From Streptomyces sp. Z26 (lineage in GTDB: Bacteria > Actinomycetota > Actinomycetes > Streptomycetales > Streptomycetaceae), in NCBI RefSeq assembly GCF_003665095.1, contig NZ_RCHV01000002.1, positions 939,501-1,003,500 of the forward strand: 64,000 nt of DNA, in the 5' to 3' direction. Below, one piece after another: positions 34,928-43,316 of this stretch. Made by a program: the position numbers and the translations under genes. Each line of letters starts with the position of its first letter. Position 1 is the first letter of the stretch. The notes beneath the pieces were generated by a model. It saw only the letters and a program-made list of their open reading frames with translations. It made no database searches and was not told the DNA's origin.

Positions 34928-35473
34928 TCACACCGGCGCGGCGAGGCCGTCCACGAGCGCGCGGACCTCGGCGGGCACCACCGGCCGGTCCGTCAGGAGG
35001 AGTTGGAGCATCAGCCCGTCCAGCAGCACGGTCAGGGCGCGGGCGCGGGCCGCGTCGCCGGTGCGGCGGCGCAGCAGCTCCGTGAGCGCGTCCAGGCACC
35101 CGGCGGCGATGGGCCGGAGGCCGGGGTGGTGCAGGGCGGCGAGGTACAGCTCGTACTCCAGCCGGGCCCGGGTGCGGTCGCCGGACAGGGAGTCGGTGAC
35201 GAAGCGAACGACCTCCTCACCGAGCGGTAGGTCCGGGTCGACGGCCTCCACCCAGCGTTCGACGGTGGCCAGCCACTCGTCGCTGACCTGCCCGAGGGCG
35301 GCGACGAGCAGGTCGTCGCGGGACGCGAAGTGGTACGAGGTGGAGCCCAGCGGCACGTCGGCCTCGGCGGCGACCCGGCGGTGGCTCAGACCCGCGACGC
35401 CGTCCCGGGCCACGACCCGGATCGCCGCGTCGATGATCCGCTGGCGGCGCTCCGGGTCGTAGCGGCGGCCCAT
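34928..35473 (-). CDS. TetR-family repressor
   Basis: A 181-residue regulator with the TetR helix-turn-helix at residues 10-55 (IIDAAIRVVARDGVAGLSHRRVAAEADVP followed by STSYHFASRDDLL) and a helical ligand domain. Its ATG overlaps the stop of the SMR transporter (TGATG), so it is the second gene of a drug-efflux operon. A 40-base inverted repeat at the start of that operon (35793-35832) is a likely operator, implying autoregulation with induction by a transported compound. Confidence 0.9.
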   Translation of the reverse strand: MGRRYDPERRQRIIDAAIRVVARDGVAGLSHRRVAAEADVPLGSTSYHFASRDDLLVAALGQVSDEWLATVERWVEAVDPDLPLGEEVVRFVTDSLSGDRTRARLEYELYLAALHHPGLRPIAAGCLDALTELLRRRTGDAARARALTVLLDGLMLQLLLTDRPVVPAEVRALVDGLAAPV

Positions 35474-35793
35474 CAGTGGGCCCCGCCGAGGTTGAGCACG
35501 ACGACGCCCGCGATCACCAGCAGCAGCCCGAGGATCTTCGCGGTGGTCACGGCCTCCCCGATGAAGACCATGCCGATGGCGGCGACGGCGGCGGTCCCGG
35601 CGCCGGACCAGATGGCGTACGCCGTGCCGACGGACATCGTCTTGAGGGTCTGGGCCAGCAGCGCGAAGGCCACGACGTAGCCGACGACCGTGCCGAGGGA
35701 GGGCCAGAGGCGGGTGAAGCCGTCGCTGTACTTCATCGCCGTCGTGCCGAGGATCTCGGCGAGTATCGCGCTCCCGAGCATCACGTAGACCAT
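35473..35793 (-). CDS. SMR-family multidrug efflux protein
   Basis: A 106-residue small multidrug resistance protein with four transmembrane helices. TM1 contains the essential Glu in GSAILAEILGTTAMKYSDGF. GTAYAIWSGAGTAAVAAIGMV and KILGLLLVIAGVVVLNL are TM3 and TM4. It is an EmrE/QacE/SugE-type proton antiporter for cationic compounds. The ATG at 35793 gives exactly the family length. No Shine-Dalgarno precedes it and the candidate operator abuts it, so the message may be leaderless. Confidence 0.92.
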   Translation of the reverse strand: MVYVMLGSAILAEILGTTAMKYSDGFTRLWPSLGTVVGYVVAFALLAQTLKTMSVGTAYAIWSGAGTAAVAAIGMVFIGEAVTTAKILGLLLVIAGVVVLNLGGAH

Positions 35794-35832
35794 GTGGACG
35801 ACCGTACACAACGATGCGTACGACCGTCCACA
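35793..35832. promoter_or_regulatory. Candidate TetR operator at the SMR operon start
   Basis: Arms of 15 bases (35793-35807 and 35818-35832) match at 13 of 15 positions, including perfect TGTGGACG/CGTCCACA outer parts and GTAC inner parts, with a 10-base centre. The repeat begins at the A of the SMR start codon, so bound repressor would block both initiation of transcription and the very 5' end. Confidence 0.6.
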
Positions 35833-35863
35833 CCGGCCTCCGGGATCCCCCGACCGTCCCCGG

Positions 35864-36904
35864 TCAGGGCGCGCGCTGCTCGACCTCCGGCGGCGCGGAC
35901 GCCCCGACGACGCCGTTGAGAGCAGCGGTGACACCGGCCTGGAAGCGACTGGTGGCGTTCAACTCGTCCATGATCTCGGCGATGTGCCGCCGCACCGTGC
36001 GCAGCGACATGCCCAGCCGACGGGCGACGGTCTCGTCCTTGAGGCCGGTGGCGAGCAGGCGCAGGATCGTCTCGTTCACCTGGCGTGAGACCTGCTCGAG
36101 GCCCTCGCTGGCGGCGTCCACGAACGGGGTGGCGGAGTCCCAGGTCTGCTCGAAGACGTCGCAGAGGTAGCCGACGGTGTCGGGCTCCCGTATGACGACG
36201 GCACCCCAGGACTCGTCCTGCAACGGGATGAAGGCGCTCGCGCGGTCGAAGACGATCAGCCGACCGAACAGCGCGTGCGCGGTGCGGTATTGGCCTCCGA
36301 GGGCGGAGGCGGCGGCGACGTACGCCTGGCTCGGAGCGTGGAAACGGGCCGTGTGGTGGTAGAGGGTGCGGATACTGACGCCGCGTTCGAGGAGCCGGCG
36401 GTCACGGGTGATCGCCTCCTGCATCGCCTCCGGCACGCGATGACCGCCGCCGGGCTGGGAGCTGATCATCTCGGTCCGGCAGTCCTCGGAGGCCCGGTTC
36501 AGCGTGGCACGCACATCCTCCAGGGTGTCGATCACCTCGAACGCGCGGGCGTCCGGAGGGCGGTGCTCCTCGTAGGACGGCCGAAAGCTGGACAACTCCT
36601 CCTCGTAGAGAGCCACTTGGTACTGGCTCTGGCGAATGCGGGCCTCACTCGGGGCGGACAGCCGGGCGAGGGCGGCCTCCGGGGCCCGGGCGAAGCCGAC
36701 GGCGGGATCGACCGGCGACCGGTAGACGAGGTGCGCGTCGAGCAGGCGCTGGACGCTTTCGGCCACTTCCTGCCGGGAGGTGCCTAATTCCGCCGCCGCG
36801 GCGTCCGCGCTCAACGAGCGATGGCGCAGGACCCAGGTGTAGACCGCCACGTCGACCTCCCTCAACCGCCCAGCGCGCGAGGAGATCTGACCGAAATCCC
36901 ACAT
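35864..36904 (-). CDS. LuxR-type regulator with TrmB-like N terminus, contains a TTA codon
   Basis: A 346-residue regulator. An N-terminal winged-helix region (about residues 18-75, including VAVYTWVLRHRSLSADAAAAEL) precedes a central domain rich in helices (about 130-270). A C-terminal LuxR helix-turn-helix follows (NETILRLLATGLKDETVARRLGMSLRTVRRHIAEIMDELN). Codon 40 (36785-36787) is TTA, so translation should depend on the bldA tRNA, which times expression to late growth. ATG at 36904 is preferred to a GTG at 36850 that has a better ribosome site (GGGAGG) but would cut into the first helix. It is divergent from a small secreted peptide gene and marks the left edge of the cluster. Confidence 0.87.
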   Translation of the reverse strand: MWDFGQISSRAGRLREVDVAVYTWVLRHRSLSADAAAAELGTSRQEVAESVQRLLDAHLVYRSPVDPAVGFARAPEAALARLSAPSEARIRQSQYQVALYEEELSSFRPSYEEHRPPDARAFEVIDTLEDVRATLNRASEDCRTEMISSQPGGGHRVPEAMQEAITRDRRLLERGVSIRTLYHHTARFHAPSQAYVAAASALGGQYRTAHALFGRLIVFDRASAFIPLQDESWGAVVIREPDTVGYLCDVFEQTWDSATPFVDAASEGLEQVSRQVNETILRLLATGLKDETVARRLGMSLRTVRRHIAEIMDELNATSRFQAGVTAALNGVVGASAPPEVEQRAP

Positions 36905-36977
36905 TTTGTTTCTCTGACACCTTACTGCCACGCAACTTGCTGAAGGGTAGGCGGCCTGGAGCAGACACAACTGGTCA

Positions 36978-36992
36978 ACCATTCTAAATGGT
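36978..36992. promoter_or_regulatory. Palindrome in the LuxR/peptide divergent promoter
   Basis: A perfect 6-base inverted repeat with a 3-base centre (ACCATTctaAATGGT) in the 143-base A+T-rich gap, about 55 bases before the peptide start and 75 before the regulator start. It is a plausible operator for the LuxR-type protein. Confidence 0.45.
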
Positions 36993-37047
36993 GCGCCCAC
37001 ACCATCGTTCACGGGTGTTTCCACCGCACTCCCGCAGGAAGCGACAC

Positions 37048-37248
37048 ATGACACGTTCGACGCTCCGCCGCTGGATCACGGCTGCCACCCCTGCCGCCCT
37101 GGCAGTCGTCCTGTCCCTCTACGCGCCGACCTCGTCCGTCGCCGCACCGCGGTCGACGCAGCCGGGCGCGAGCTCGGCGCCGTCGTCGGAGACGCAGTCC
37201 CATCGCGGCAACAGCTGCGACGGGGACAGCTCCTGGGGCGGCCGCTGA
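37048..37248 (+). CDS. 66-aa secreted peptide next to a LuxR-type regulator
   Basis: A small ORF starting at ATG 37048 with AGGAA ten bases upstream. The protein has a basic start (TRSTLRRW), a hydrophobic core (AATPAALAVVLSLYAP) and a VAA cleavage region, leaving a mature peptide of about 33 residues that is Ser/Gln/Gly-rich. It ends CDGDSSWGGR with a single Cys and Trp. Small secreted peptides beside helix-turn-helix regulators are seen repeatedly in streptomycetes. It could be a signal sensed by the divergent regulator or another secreted product. Length and composition give no enzyme match. Confidence 0.65.
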   Translation: MTRSTLRRWITAATPAALAVVLSLYAPTSSVAAPRSTQPGASSAPSSETQSHRGNSCDGDSSWGGR

Positions 37249-37592
37249 GCCATGTTCCCCGGGGACGGTGGACCTCCGGGCCTCCCGTCCCGGTTCCCCC
37301 GTCCCCGGATCCCGGCTGTCCCCCGACGTCGCGAAGGGGCGGTGCGCCGTCCCGGCGCAGGCCGTTCCCGCACCTCCGATGGGCCGCGCGAGCGCGAGGC
37401 CCCGCACCGCGAGGACGGCTGGCGCCCCGCCCGCTCCGTACCCGCGCACGGCTCCGTGGCGGCGGGTGACTGGCGCCGCCTCGAGGTGCCACGTGCCGGC
37501 TCGGGCGTCCCGGCACGGACGGTACGGGCTCCCCACGGGAGTGGCGGATCACCGTTCCGACGCTGACGCAGCTTCTCTCCCAGGAGGTTGGA
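37249..37592. other. Leader region before the SARP gene, no gene seen
   Basis: About 340 bases between the small peptide gene and the SARP gene on the same strand. No coding frame with convincing composition and no obvious SARP heptamer repeats were noticed. Confidence 0.55.
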
Positions 37593-39464
37593 TTGATCCC
37601 AGGGCTCGGATTCGACGTACTCGGCGAGGTGCGCGCCCATCGGGACGGCAGAGAGCTGCCCCGGCTCGGGGCACCCCAGCAGCAGGGCACGCTGCTGGTG
37701 CTCCTCCTGCTCGCGGGACAGGCCGTGTCGATGAGCCAGCTCGTCCGGGCGCTCTGGGGCGAGGACCCTCCCGCCGCGGCCGTACGCAGCATCCGGACCC
37801 ACATCTGGCGGCTGCGCGGACTCCTGGGCGGCGACGGGGCACCCGCCCGCGAACTGGTCTCCGTCGGTGACGGCTACCGCCTGGACATCGACGCGTCCGC
37901 CGTGGACGCGAACCGCGCGGAGTCGGCGTGGAAGAAGGCGGCGCGGCTGCGGCTCGCCGGGCAGTCCGAAGCGGCCGGCGACCTCCTCGACGGGGCCATC
38001 GAACTGTGGCGCGGCGACCCGCTCGCCGGAGTGCCGGGCCCCTTCGCCGAACGGCAGCGCGACAGGCTCTCCGAACTGCGCCTGACGATGGTCGAGGAAC
38101 AGCTGGAACTCGATCTCACCCGCGGCCGCCACCAGACGACCGTCCTACGCCTCCGCGAACTGGCCGACGCGTACCCCCTGCGCGAGCGGCTGCACGGCCT
38201 GCTGATGCGGGCCCTGTACCTGGCCGGCCGCCAGACCGACGCCCTCGCCGTGTTCAGCGCCGCCCGCACCCTGCTGGTGGAGGAGTACGGCCTGGAGCCC
38301 GGTCCGCAGCTGACGGAACTCCACCAGCGCATCCTGCGGGGGGACCCCCGCCTGGCGGCGGCCGTCGCGACGCCGGCACCCCCGCCGCCCGGCCCCGCAC
38401 GCCTGGTGCCCGCCCAACTGCCGCCCGACCTGCCCGACTTCACCGGGCGAAGGGCCGAGGTCGACGAGTTGTGCGCGCTGCTGACCGGGAACCGCGGCAG
38501 TGCGCCGCCCGTCGTCTCGCTCACCGGCATGTGCGGCGTCGGCAAGAGCGCCCTGGCCGTGCACGTGGCGCACCGGGTGCGGGACGCCTATCCCGACGGC
38601 CAGCTGTTCTGCGGCCTACGGGGCACTGGCGACCGCCCCGCGCGCAGCGGTGAGGTGCTGGCGGGGTTCCTGTCCGCGCTCGGCGTGGAGTCGGTACCAG
38701 CCGGAACGGCGGCCCGCTGCCGGATGTTCCGTTCCCTGCTCGACGGCAGGCGGATGCTCCTGCTGCTCGATGACGCGCGCGACGCGGACCAGGTGCGGAA
38801 CCTGCTGCCGGGGTCGCCCAGTTGCGCCGTGGTGGTCACCCACCGCACGCGGCTGGCCGGGCTGCCGGTCAGCCGCCAGCTGGGACTGCGGGGCTTCGAC
38901 CACCGGGAGTCGCTGGAACTGCTCGGCCGGACCCTCGGAAGGCGTCGGCTCGACCGCGAGCCCGACGAGGCGTCGCTCCTCACCCGTACCTGCGGCGGAC
39001 TGCCGCTCGCGCTCCGCGTCCTGGCGAGCCGCCTGGCGGCCCGGCCGGACTGGTCCCTCGCCGCGATGGCCGAACGTCTCGGAGACGAGCGGCGCACCGT
39101 CGCGGAACTGCGTGCGGGCGAACTCGCCGTGGGCGGCGCCCTGGAGCCCGGGTACCGCCGCCTGCCGCCGGATCAGGCGCGCGCCCTGCGGCTGCTCGCG
39201 GCGGGCACGGGCGAGCGCATCACGGTCTCCGCCGCCGCGACGTTGCTCCGCACGGACCGGTGCGCGGCGGAGTCCCTCCTCGAAGGGCTCGCGGACGCGG
39301 CGCTGCTGGAGCCCTCCACGGTGGGCAGCTACACCATCCATCCCCTGGTGCGCTGCTTCGCCCGCCATCACGCGCGGGCGGAGGCCGTGGCGAAGCTCCG
39401 TACGGCGCCCACCCCGTCCGCCGCCCCGCGTCGGGCCGGGCTCGCCGTGGCCCGGCCGAAGTGA
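37593..39464 (+). CDS. SARP/AfsR-type activator with BTAD and NB-ARC domains
   Basis: A 623-residue cluster-type activator. Residues about 5-95 form the OmpR-like winged helix, including SMSQLVRALWGEDPPAAAVRSI. Residues about 100-250 are the bacterial transcriptional activation domain (ELWRGDPLAGVPGPFAERQR, RTLLVEEYGLEPGPQLTELH). Residues about 280-600 are an NB-ARC ATPase with P-loop GMCGVGKSA (312-320), RMLLLLDDARD and CGGLPLALRVLA. It lacks the TPR array of full-length AfsR. The start is TTG at 37593 behind AGGAGGT. As the only SARP in the cluster it is the likely pathway activator. Confidence 0.92.
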   Translation: MIPGLGFDVLGEVRAHRDGRELPRLGAPQQQGTLLVLLLLAGQAVSMSQLVRALWGEDPPAAAVRSIRTHIWRLRGLLGGDGAPARELVSVGDGYRLDIDASAVDANRAESAWKKAARLRLAGQSEAAGDLLDGAIELWRGDPLAGVPGPFAERQRDRLSELRLTMVEEQLELDLTRGRHQTTVLRLRELADAYPLRERLHGLLMRALYLAGRQTDALAVFSAARTLLVEEYGLEPGPQLTELHQRILRGDPRLAAAVATPAPPPPGPARLVPAQLPPDLPDFTGRRAEVDELCALLTGNRGSAPPVVSLTGMCGVGKSALAVHVAHRVRDAYPDGQLFCGLRGTGDRPARSGEVLAGFLSALGVESVPAGTAARCRMFRSLLDGRRMLLLLDDARDADQVRNLLPGSPSCAVVVTHRTRLAGLPVSRQLGLRGFDHRESLELLGRTLGRRRLDREPDEASLLTRTCGGLPLALRVLASRLAARPDWSLAAMAERLGDERRTVAELRAGELAVGGALEPGYRRLPPDQARALRLLAAGTGERITVSAAATLLRTDRCAAESLLEGLADAALLEPSTVGSYTIHPLVRCFARHHARAEAVAKLRTAPTPSAAPRRAGLAVARPK

Positions 39465-39473
39465 CGGCGGCAG

Positions 39474-39501
39474 GCGCGGCGGACAGCGGGGCCCGCCGCG
39501 C
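39474..39501. terminator. Hairpin between convergent SARP and ABC genes
   Basis: Perfect 8-base arms (39474-39481 and 39494-39501) enclose a 12-base G+C-rich loop directly after the SARP stop and before the end of the opposing ABC gene. Confidence 0.5.
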
Positions 39502-39537
39502 GGCACCACCACCGCCGAGGGCACCGGACTCCCCGGT

Positions 39538-41367
39538 TCACCGGAGGTCCTCCTCCTGGTAGGCCGCGGCCTGGGTCGTGTAGGACTCCGCGTAGCGTCC
39601 GCCCGCCGCCATCAGCTCGGTGTGGGTGCCCTGTTCGGCGACGCGCCCGCCGTCCAGGACCACGATGTGGTCGGCTCCGCGCACGGTCGAGAAGCGGTGC
39701 GAGACCAGGAGGGTGATGCGGCCGGGGTCCGCCCGCGCCTGGCGCGTGAACACCTCGTACAGCTCGTGCTCGGCCAGCGGGTCGAGAGCGGCCGTCGGTT
39801 CGTCGAGGACGAGCAGCAGCGGATGGCGGCGCATCAGGGCGCGGGCCAGCGCGAGGCGCTGCCACTGTCCCTGGGAGAGTTCCACTCCCCCGTAGATCGT
39901 GCCCAGTTGGGTGTCCAGACCGTCGGGCAACCGGTCGACGATCGGGGCGGCCCCCGCCTCGCGCACCGCGCGGGCGACCTCCTCCCGGTCGTCCATCGCC
40001 TCCGGCTCGCCGATCCCGACGGTGTGGCGGACCGGCAGCTGGAAGCGGAAGAAGTCCTGGAAAGCGCCGGTGAGGTGGCCGCGCCAGGCGGCGCCGTCCA
40101 CCTCGTCCAGGGGTACGCCGCCGACCGTGATCCTTCCCGCGGTGGGCGCGTACATCCCGCTCAACAGCTTGACCAGGGTGGACTTGCCGGCGCCGTTCAC
40201 ACCGACCAGGGCGACCGCGGCTCCGGGCCGGAGCGTGAGGTTCACCCCCGACAGGGCCGGCTCGCGCGCCCCGGGGTAGGTGAAGGCGAGGTCGCGCACC
40301 TGGATGCCGTGCTCCGGCGCCCGCGGGACGGGGCGGGTGCCGGTGGGCCGCTGCCGGCGGGCGTAGGCCAGCAGCCACAGGTAGTGGTCGGTGGTGTCGC
40401 CCGCCTCGGCGACACGGGAGAAGCCGTCGACGGTGCCGCGGATCTGGGAGCGCAGCTGGGTGCCGAGCGTGATGACCAGCATGAGGTCGCCGAGGGAGGC
40501 CGCGTCCCGGGAGACCAACGAGACGGTGAGCACCAGGGCGCCGATGAACCCGGCCGCGTAGCAGACCCAGCCGGTGAGCTGCCAGCCGATCGCGCGGAGC
40601 CGGGCCCTGAGGACGACGGTGGCCACACGGGTGCGGGCGGAGTGGGCGGTCTCGTCCAGTACGGCCCCGGCTCCGGTGAGATAGATCTCCTTGCCCGTTT
40701 CAGGTGTCAGGAACATGCGGTGCACCCGGTCCTCCAGGCGCTGCTCCTCGGCCGTAGCGGCACGAGCCGCGGCCAGACCGTGCCGGGCCCGTTTGGCCGC
40801 CCACAACGGCGGGAGCGCCAGCAGCGCCAGTACGGCGAGGGCCGGATGGACACCGGCCAGGAGCCACACCGACAGTCCGGCGCTGAGCACCCCGATCGCG
40901 GTGTCCGACAGGGACCAGCAGGAACCGGCGAGCGCAGCGGTGTGGCGGCGCAGCAGTTCCAGTCGGTTGAGGTAGTCGGGACGTTCGAGGTGTTCGAGGG
41001 TGGGGAGGGAGGCGGAGGCGGTGAGGATCTCCCGGTTCACCTCCAGGTCCACGCGATCGGTGAGGTCGTGCTGGTAGTTGTAGCGGACGCGGTTGCCCGC
41101 CGCGGCGGTGACGTGGGCGGCGACCCCCAGCAGCACCGCCGGGGCCAGCGCGCCCGGCAGCCCTCCCCCGGAGCCCTGCACCGCGTCGACCACCCAGCGC
41201 TGGCTCAGGCCCGTCGCCGCGACGGCGCCCGTCTGGGCGAGGGAGAGGCCGAGGACCACGCTCACCACGAGCGGGTCGATGCGCCAGGACAGCGCGAAGG
41301 TGTGGCGTGCGGTGCGCAGGGTGCCGGCCCCGGGTACCGCCGCGCCTTCCGGGCTCCTGGCGCTCAT
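39538..41367 (-). CDS. ABC exporter half-transporter (TMD-NBD) 1
   Basis: A 609-residue type IV ABC exporter half. The N-terminal 320 residues hold about six transmembrane helices. The ATPase domain has Walker A ALVGVNGAGKSTLVKL, signature ELSQGQWQRLALARAL, Walker B LLLVLDEPTAALD and the switch His in LLVSHRFSTVRGADH. The ATG overlaps the stop of the partner half-transporter (ATGA), so the two should form a heterodimer. As the last gene of the adenylation/decarboxylase operon it probably exports the cluster product or confers self-resistance. Confidence 0.92.
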   Translation of the reverse strand: MSARSPEGAAVPGAGTLRTARHTFALSWRIDPLVVSVVLGLSLAQTGAVAATGLSQRWVVDAVQGSGGGLPGALAPAVLLGVAAHVTAAAGNRVRYNYQHDLTDRVDLEVNREILTASASLPTLEHLERPDYLNRLELLRRHTAALAGSCWSLSDTAIGVLSAGLSVWLLAGVHPALAVLALLALPPLWAAKRARHGLAAARAATAEEQRLEDRVHRMFLTPETGKEIYLTGAGAVLDETAHSARTRVATVVLRARLRAIGWQLTGWVCYAAGFIGALVLTVSLVSRDAASLGDLMLVITLGTQLRSQIRGTVDGFSRVAEAGDTTDHYLWLLAYARRQRPTGTRPVPRAPEHGIQVRDLAFTYPGAREPALSGVNLTLRPGAAVALVGVNGAGKSTLVKLLSGMYAPTAGRITVGGVPLDEVDGAAWRGHLTGAFQDFFRFQLPVRHTVGIGEPEAMDDREEVARAVREAGAAPIVDRLPDGLDTQLGTIYGGVELSQGQWQRLALARALMRRHPLLLVLDEPTAALDPLAEHELYEVFTRQARADPGRITLLVSHRFSTVRGADHIVVLDGGRVAEQGTHTELMAAGGRYAESYTTQAAAYQEEDLR

Positions 41368-43316
41368 CGTGGGGCTCCCCTCTCGCCGGTACGGTGCCGG
41401 GTGTCGGTGAAACGGGCGGCCTGGAGCCTGAAGAGGCGGGCGTACTCGCCGTCGGCGTCCAGCAGTTGGCGGTGGGTGCCCTGTTCGGTGACCCGCCCGG
41501 CCTCCAGCAGGGCGATGCGGTCCGCCTGGCGCACCGTCGACAGGCGGTGGGAGATGAGCACCACCGTCGCCCCGCTGATCTCGGCGACGACCCGACGGTA
41601 GAAGTCGGCCTCCGCGTGGACGTCCAGGTGGGCCGTCGGCTCGTCCAGGACGAGCAGGTCGCGGCCGTGCTCGACGGCGAAGACGGCGCGCGCGATCGCG
41701 ACGCGCTGCCACTGGCCGCCGGAGAGGTCCGTGCCGCCGGCGCGGTCGGCGCTGAGCACGGTGTCGTAACCGTCGGGTCCCCGCTCGGCGAGGGTGTCGA
41801 TGCCAGCGCGACGCGCGGCGGCACGGATCCCTTCCTCGTCGTGGCGGTGCTCGGGCGCCGAGAGCGCGATGTTGTCGGCGAGCGAGAGCGGATAGCGGTT
41901 GAACTCCTGGAAGACGACCGCGACGCGCGCGCGCCAGGCAGCCGCTCCCGCCTCGTTCAGCAGCTCGCCGTCCACCCGCAGCCGACCGGCGGTCGGCAGG
42001 TAGAGCCCGGCGAACAGTTTGATCAGGGTGGTCTTGCCGGCGCCGTTGTGCCCGACCAGTGCCAGGACCTCGCCGCGGCGGACCGTCAGGTCGAGGCCGT
42101 CGACGACCCGGTGCCGCCCTGCGGGGTACGTGAAGACGAGCCCCTCGGCGCTCAGCTCCGCCGGACCGCGCCTCTCCACGGCGGCGGCCGGTGCACCGGC
42201 CCGGCGGTGAACGGCACCGGCACCGGGCGGGCCTCCGGTCCCTCCGTGGGCGGCGTCCAGCCGTTCCATCGCACGCACCGCCCCGAGGCCGTACTCGATG
42301 TCGAAGGCCTCGCGCCCCATGGAGGCGATCTGGAAGACGTTCCACGCGGCAACGATCACGGCCATCAGGTCGCCGGCGGGAAGGTCGCCGCGTGCGGCGG
42401 CCCACCCCGGCAGCAGCAGCGCCGACCCGGCAGCGACCGCCGCCAGCAGGGCGATCCACCCCTGCTGGCGCAGGATCTCCCGGCGGGTCGACCAGATCGT
42501 CTCCGCCCAGTCCAGCAGTTCGCGGGTACGCCGCCGGACCACCCAGTCGTGCAGGCCGAAGAGACGGACCTCCTTGGCCGCGGGCCCGGTCGAGGCCACG
42601 TCGCTCCAGTACTCCGCCCGGCGCCGCATGCCCTCGCGCTCGTCGCGCACGTCCGCCAGGTGCACCCACCAGCGTCGGATCAGCGCCCGGTTGACGAGGC
42701 AGACCAGCAGCAGGACGACGGCCAGAGCCGGGGAGAAGGCCAGGGCGACCACGGCGGCGGAGCCCAGCGCCCCCAGGAAGCGGAAGCAGAGGCGGAGTTG
42801 GCCCACCGCCGCGGTGCCCGGTGACCGGACCCGGCCCTCACCGACGTCCGAGGCGCGGGCGGCGTCGTCGGCGAAGGCCGGGTCCTCCAGATGCGCCATG
42901 GTCGGCGGCGCCACGGCCAGGCGGCGTACGCGGCGGCGCATACGGGCGTCGACGCGCCCGGCGGTGTACTGCTCCAAGGCCCTGCCCACGGAGGTGAGGA
43001 TCTCGTCGGCCACCAGCAGCGCGGAGAGGGAGGCCAGCGGCCACGTCACCTCCGACGCGGTCACCCGTCCGGTGGCGGCGCCGGTGAGCCCGGTCACCAG
43101 CCAACCGGTGCCCGTCGCGGTGAGGGCGGGCACCGCTGCCGTCCACAGGTGGACGAGAACGAGGAGGGCGCTGACGTGCCGCTCGGCGGCGGCCAGCCGC
43201 AGAAGGCCGACACGGTCGCCGAGCAAGGACCACGAAGCCGTCCACCAGCGCGCCCGCCGGTCCGTGGTCGTCGCGGGGCCGCCCGGCGGGAACGGCGGGG
43301 ACGTGTCGGCACTCAT
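41364..43316 (-). CDS. ABC exporter half-transporter (TMD-NBD) 2
   Basis: A 650-residue half-transporter with about six membrane helices in the first 340 residues, then Walker A ALVGHNGAGKTTLIKLF, signature TDLSGGQWQRVAIARAV, Walker B DLLVLDEPTAHLD and VLISHRLSTVRQADR. Both this and the downstream partner have consensus-like catalytic motifs, so neither ATP site is clearly degenerate. Its ATG overlaps the stop of the condensation-domain protein (ATGA), linking export to the biosynthetic genes. A Gly/Ala-rich linker of about 45 residues separates the two domains. Confidence 0.92.
   Translation of the reverse strand: MSADTSPPFPPGGPATTTDRRARWWTASWSLLGDRVGLLRLAAAERHVSALLVLVHLWTAAVPALTATGTGWLVTGLTGAATGRVTASEVTWPLASLSALLVADEILTSVGRALEQYTAGRVDARMRRRVRRLAVAPPTMAHLEDPAFADDAARASDVGEGRVRSPGTAAVGQLRLCFRFLGALGSAAVVALAFSPALAVVLLLVCLVNRALIRRWWVHLADVRDEREGMRRRAEYWSDVASTGPAAKEVRLFGLHDWVVRRRTRELLDWAETIWSTRREILRQQGWIALLAAVAAGSALLLPGWAAARGDLPAGDLMAVIVAAWNVFQIASMGREAFDIEYGLGAVRAMERLDAAHGGTGGPPGAGAVHRRAGAPAAAVERRGPAELSAEGLVFTYPAGRHRVVDGLDLTVRRGEVLALVGHNGAGKTTLIKLFAGLYLPTAGRLRVDGELLNEAGAAAWRARVAVVFQEFNRYPLSLADNIALSAPEHRHDEEGIRAAARRAGIDTLAERGPDGYDTVLSADRAGGTDLSGGQWQRVAIARAVFAVEHGRDLLVLDEPTAHLDVHAEADFYRRVVAEISGATVVLISHRLSTVRQADRIALLEAGRVTEQGTHRQLLDADGEYARLFRLQAARFTDTRHRTGERGAPR

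Noticed and set aside
37048..37248. Secreted 66-aa ORF as a lasso or lanthipeptide precursor
   Set aside because: It has a Sec-type signal peptide, a single Cys, no leader motif, and no cyclase nearby.
41761..41775. Possible further TTA codon in the second ABC gene
   Set aside because: The TTA is out of frame (it falls within Gly-Tyr codons GGT TAC).
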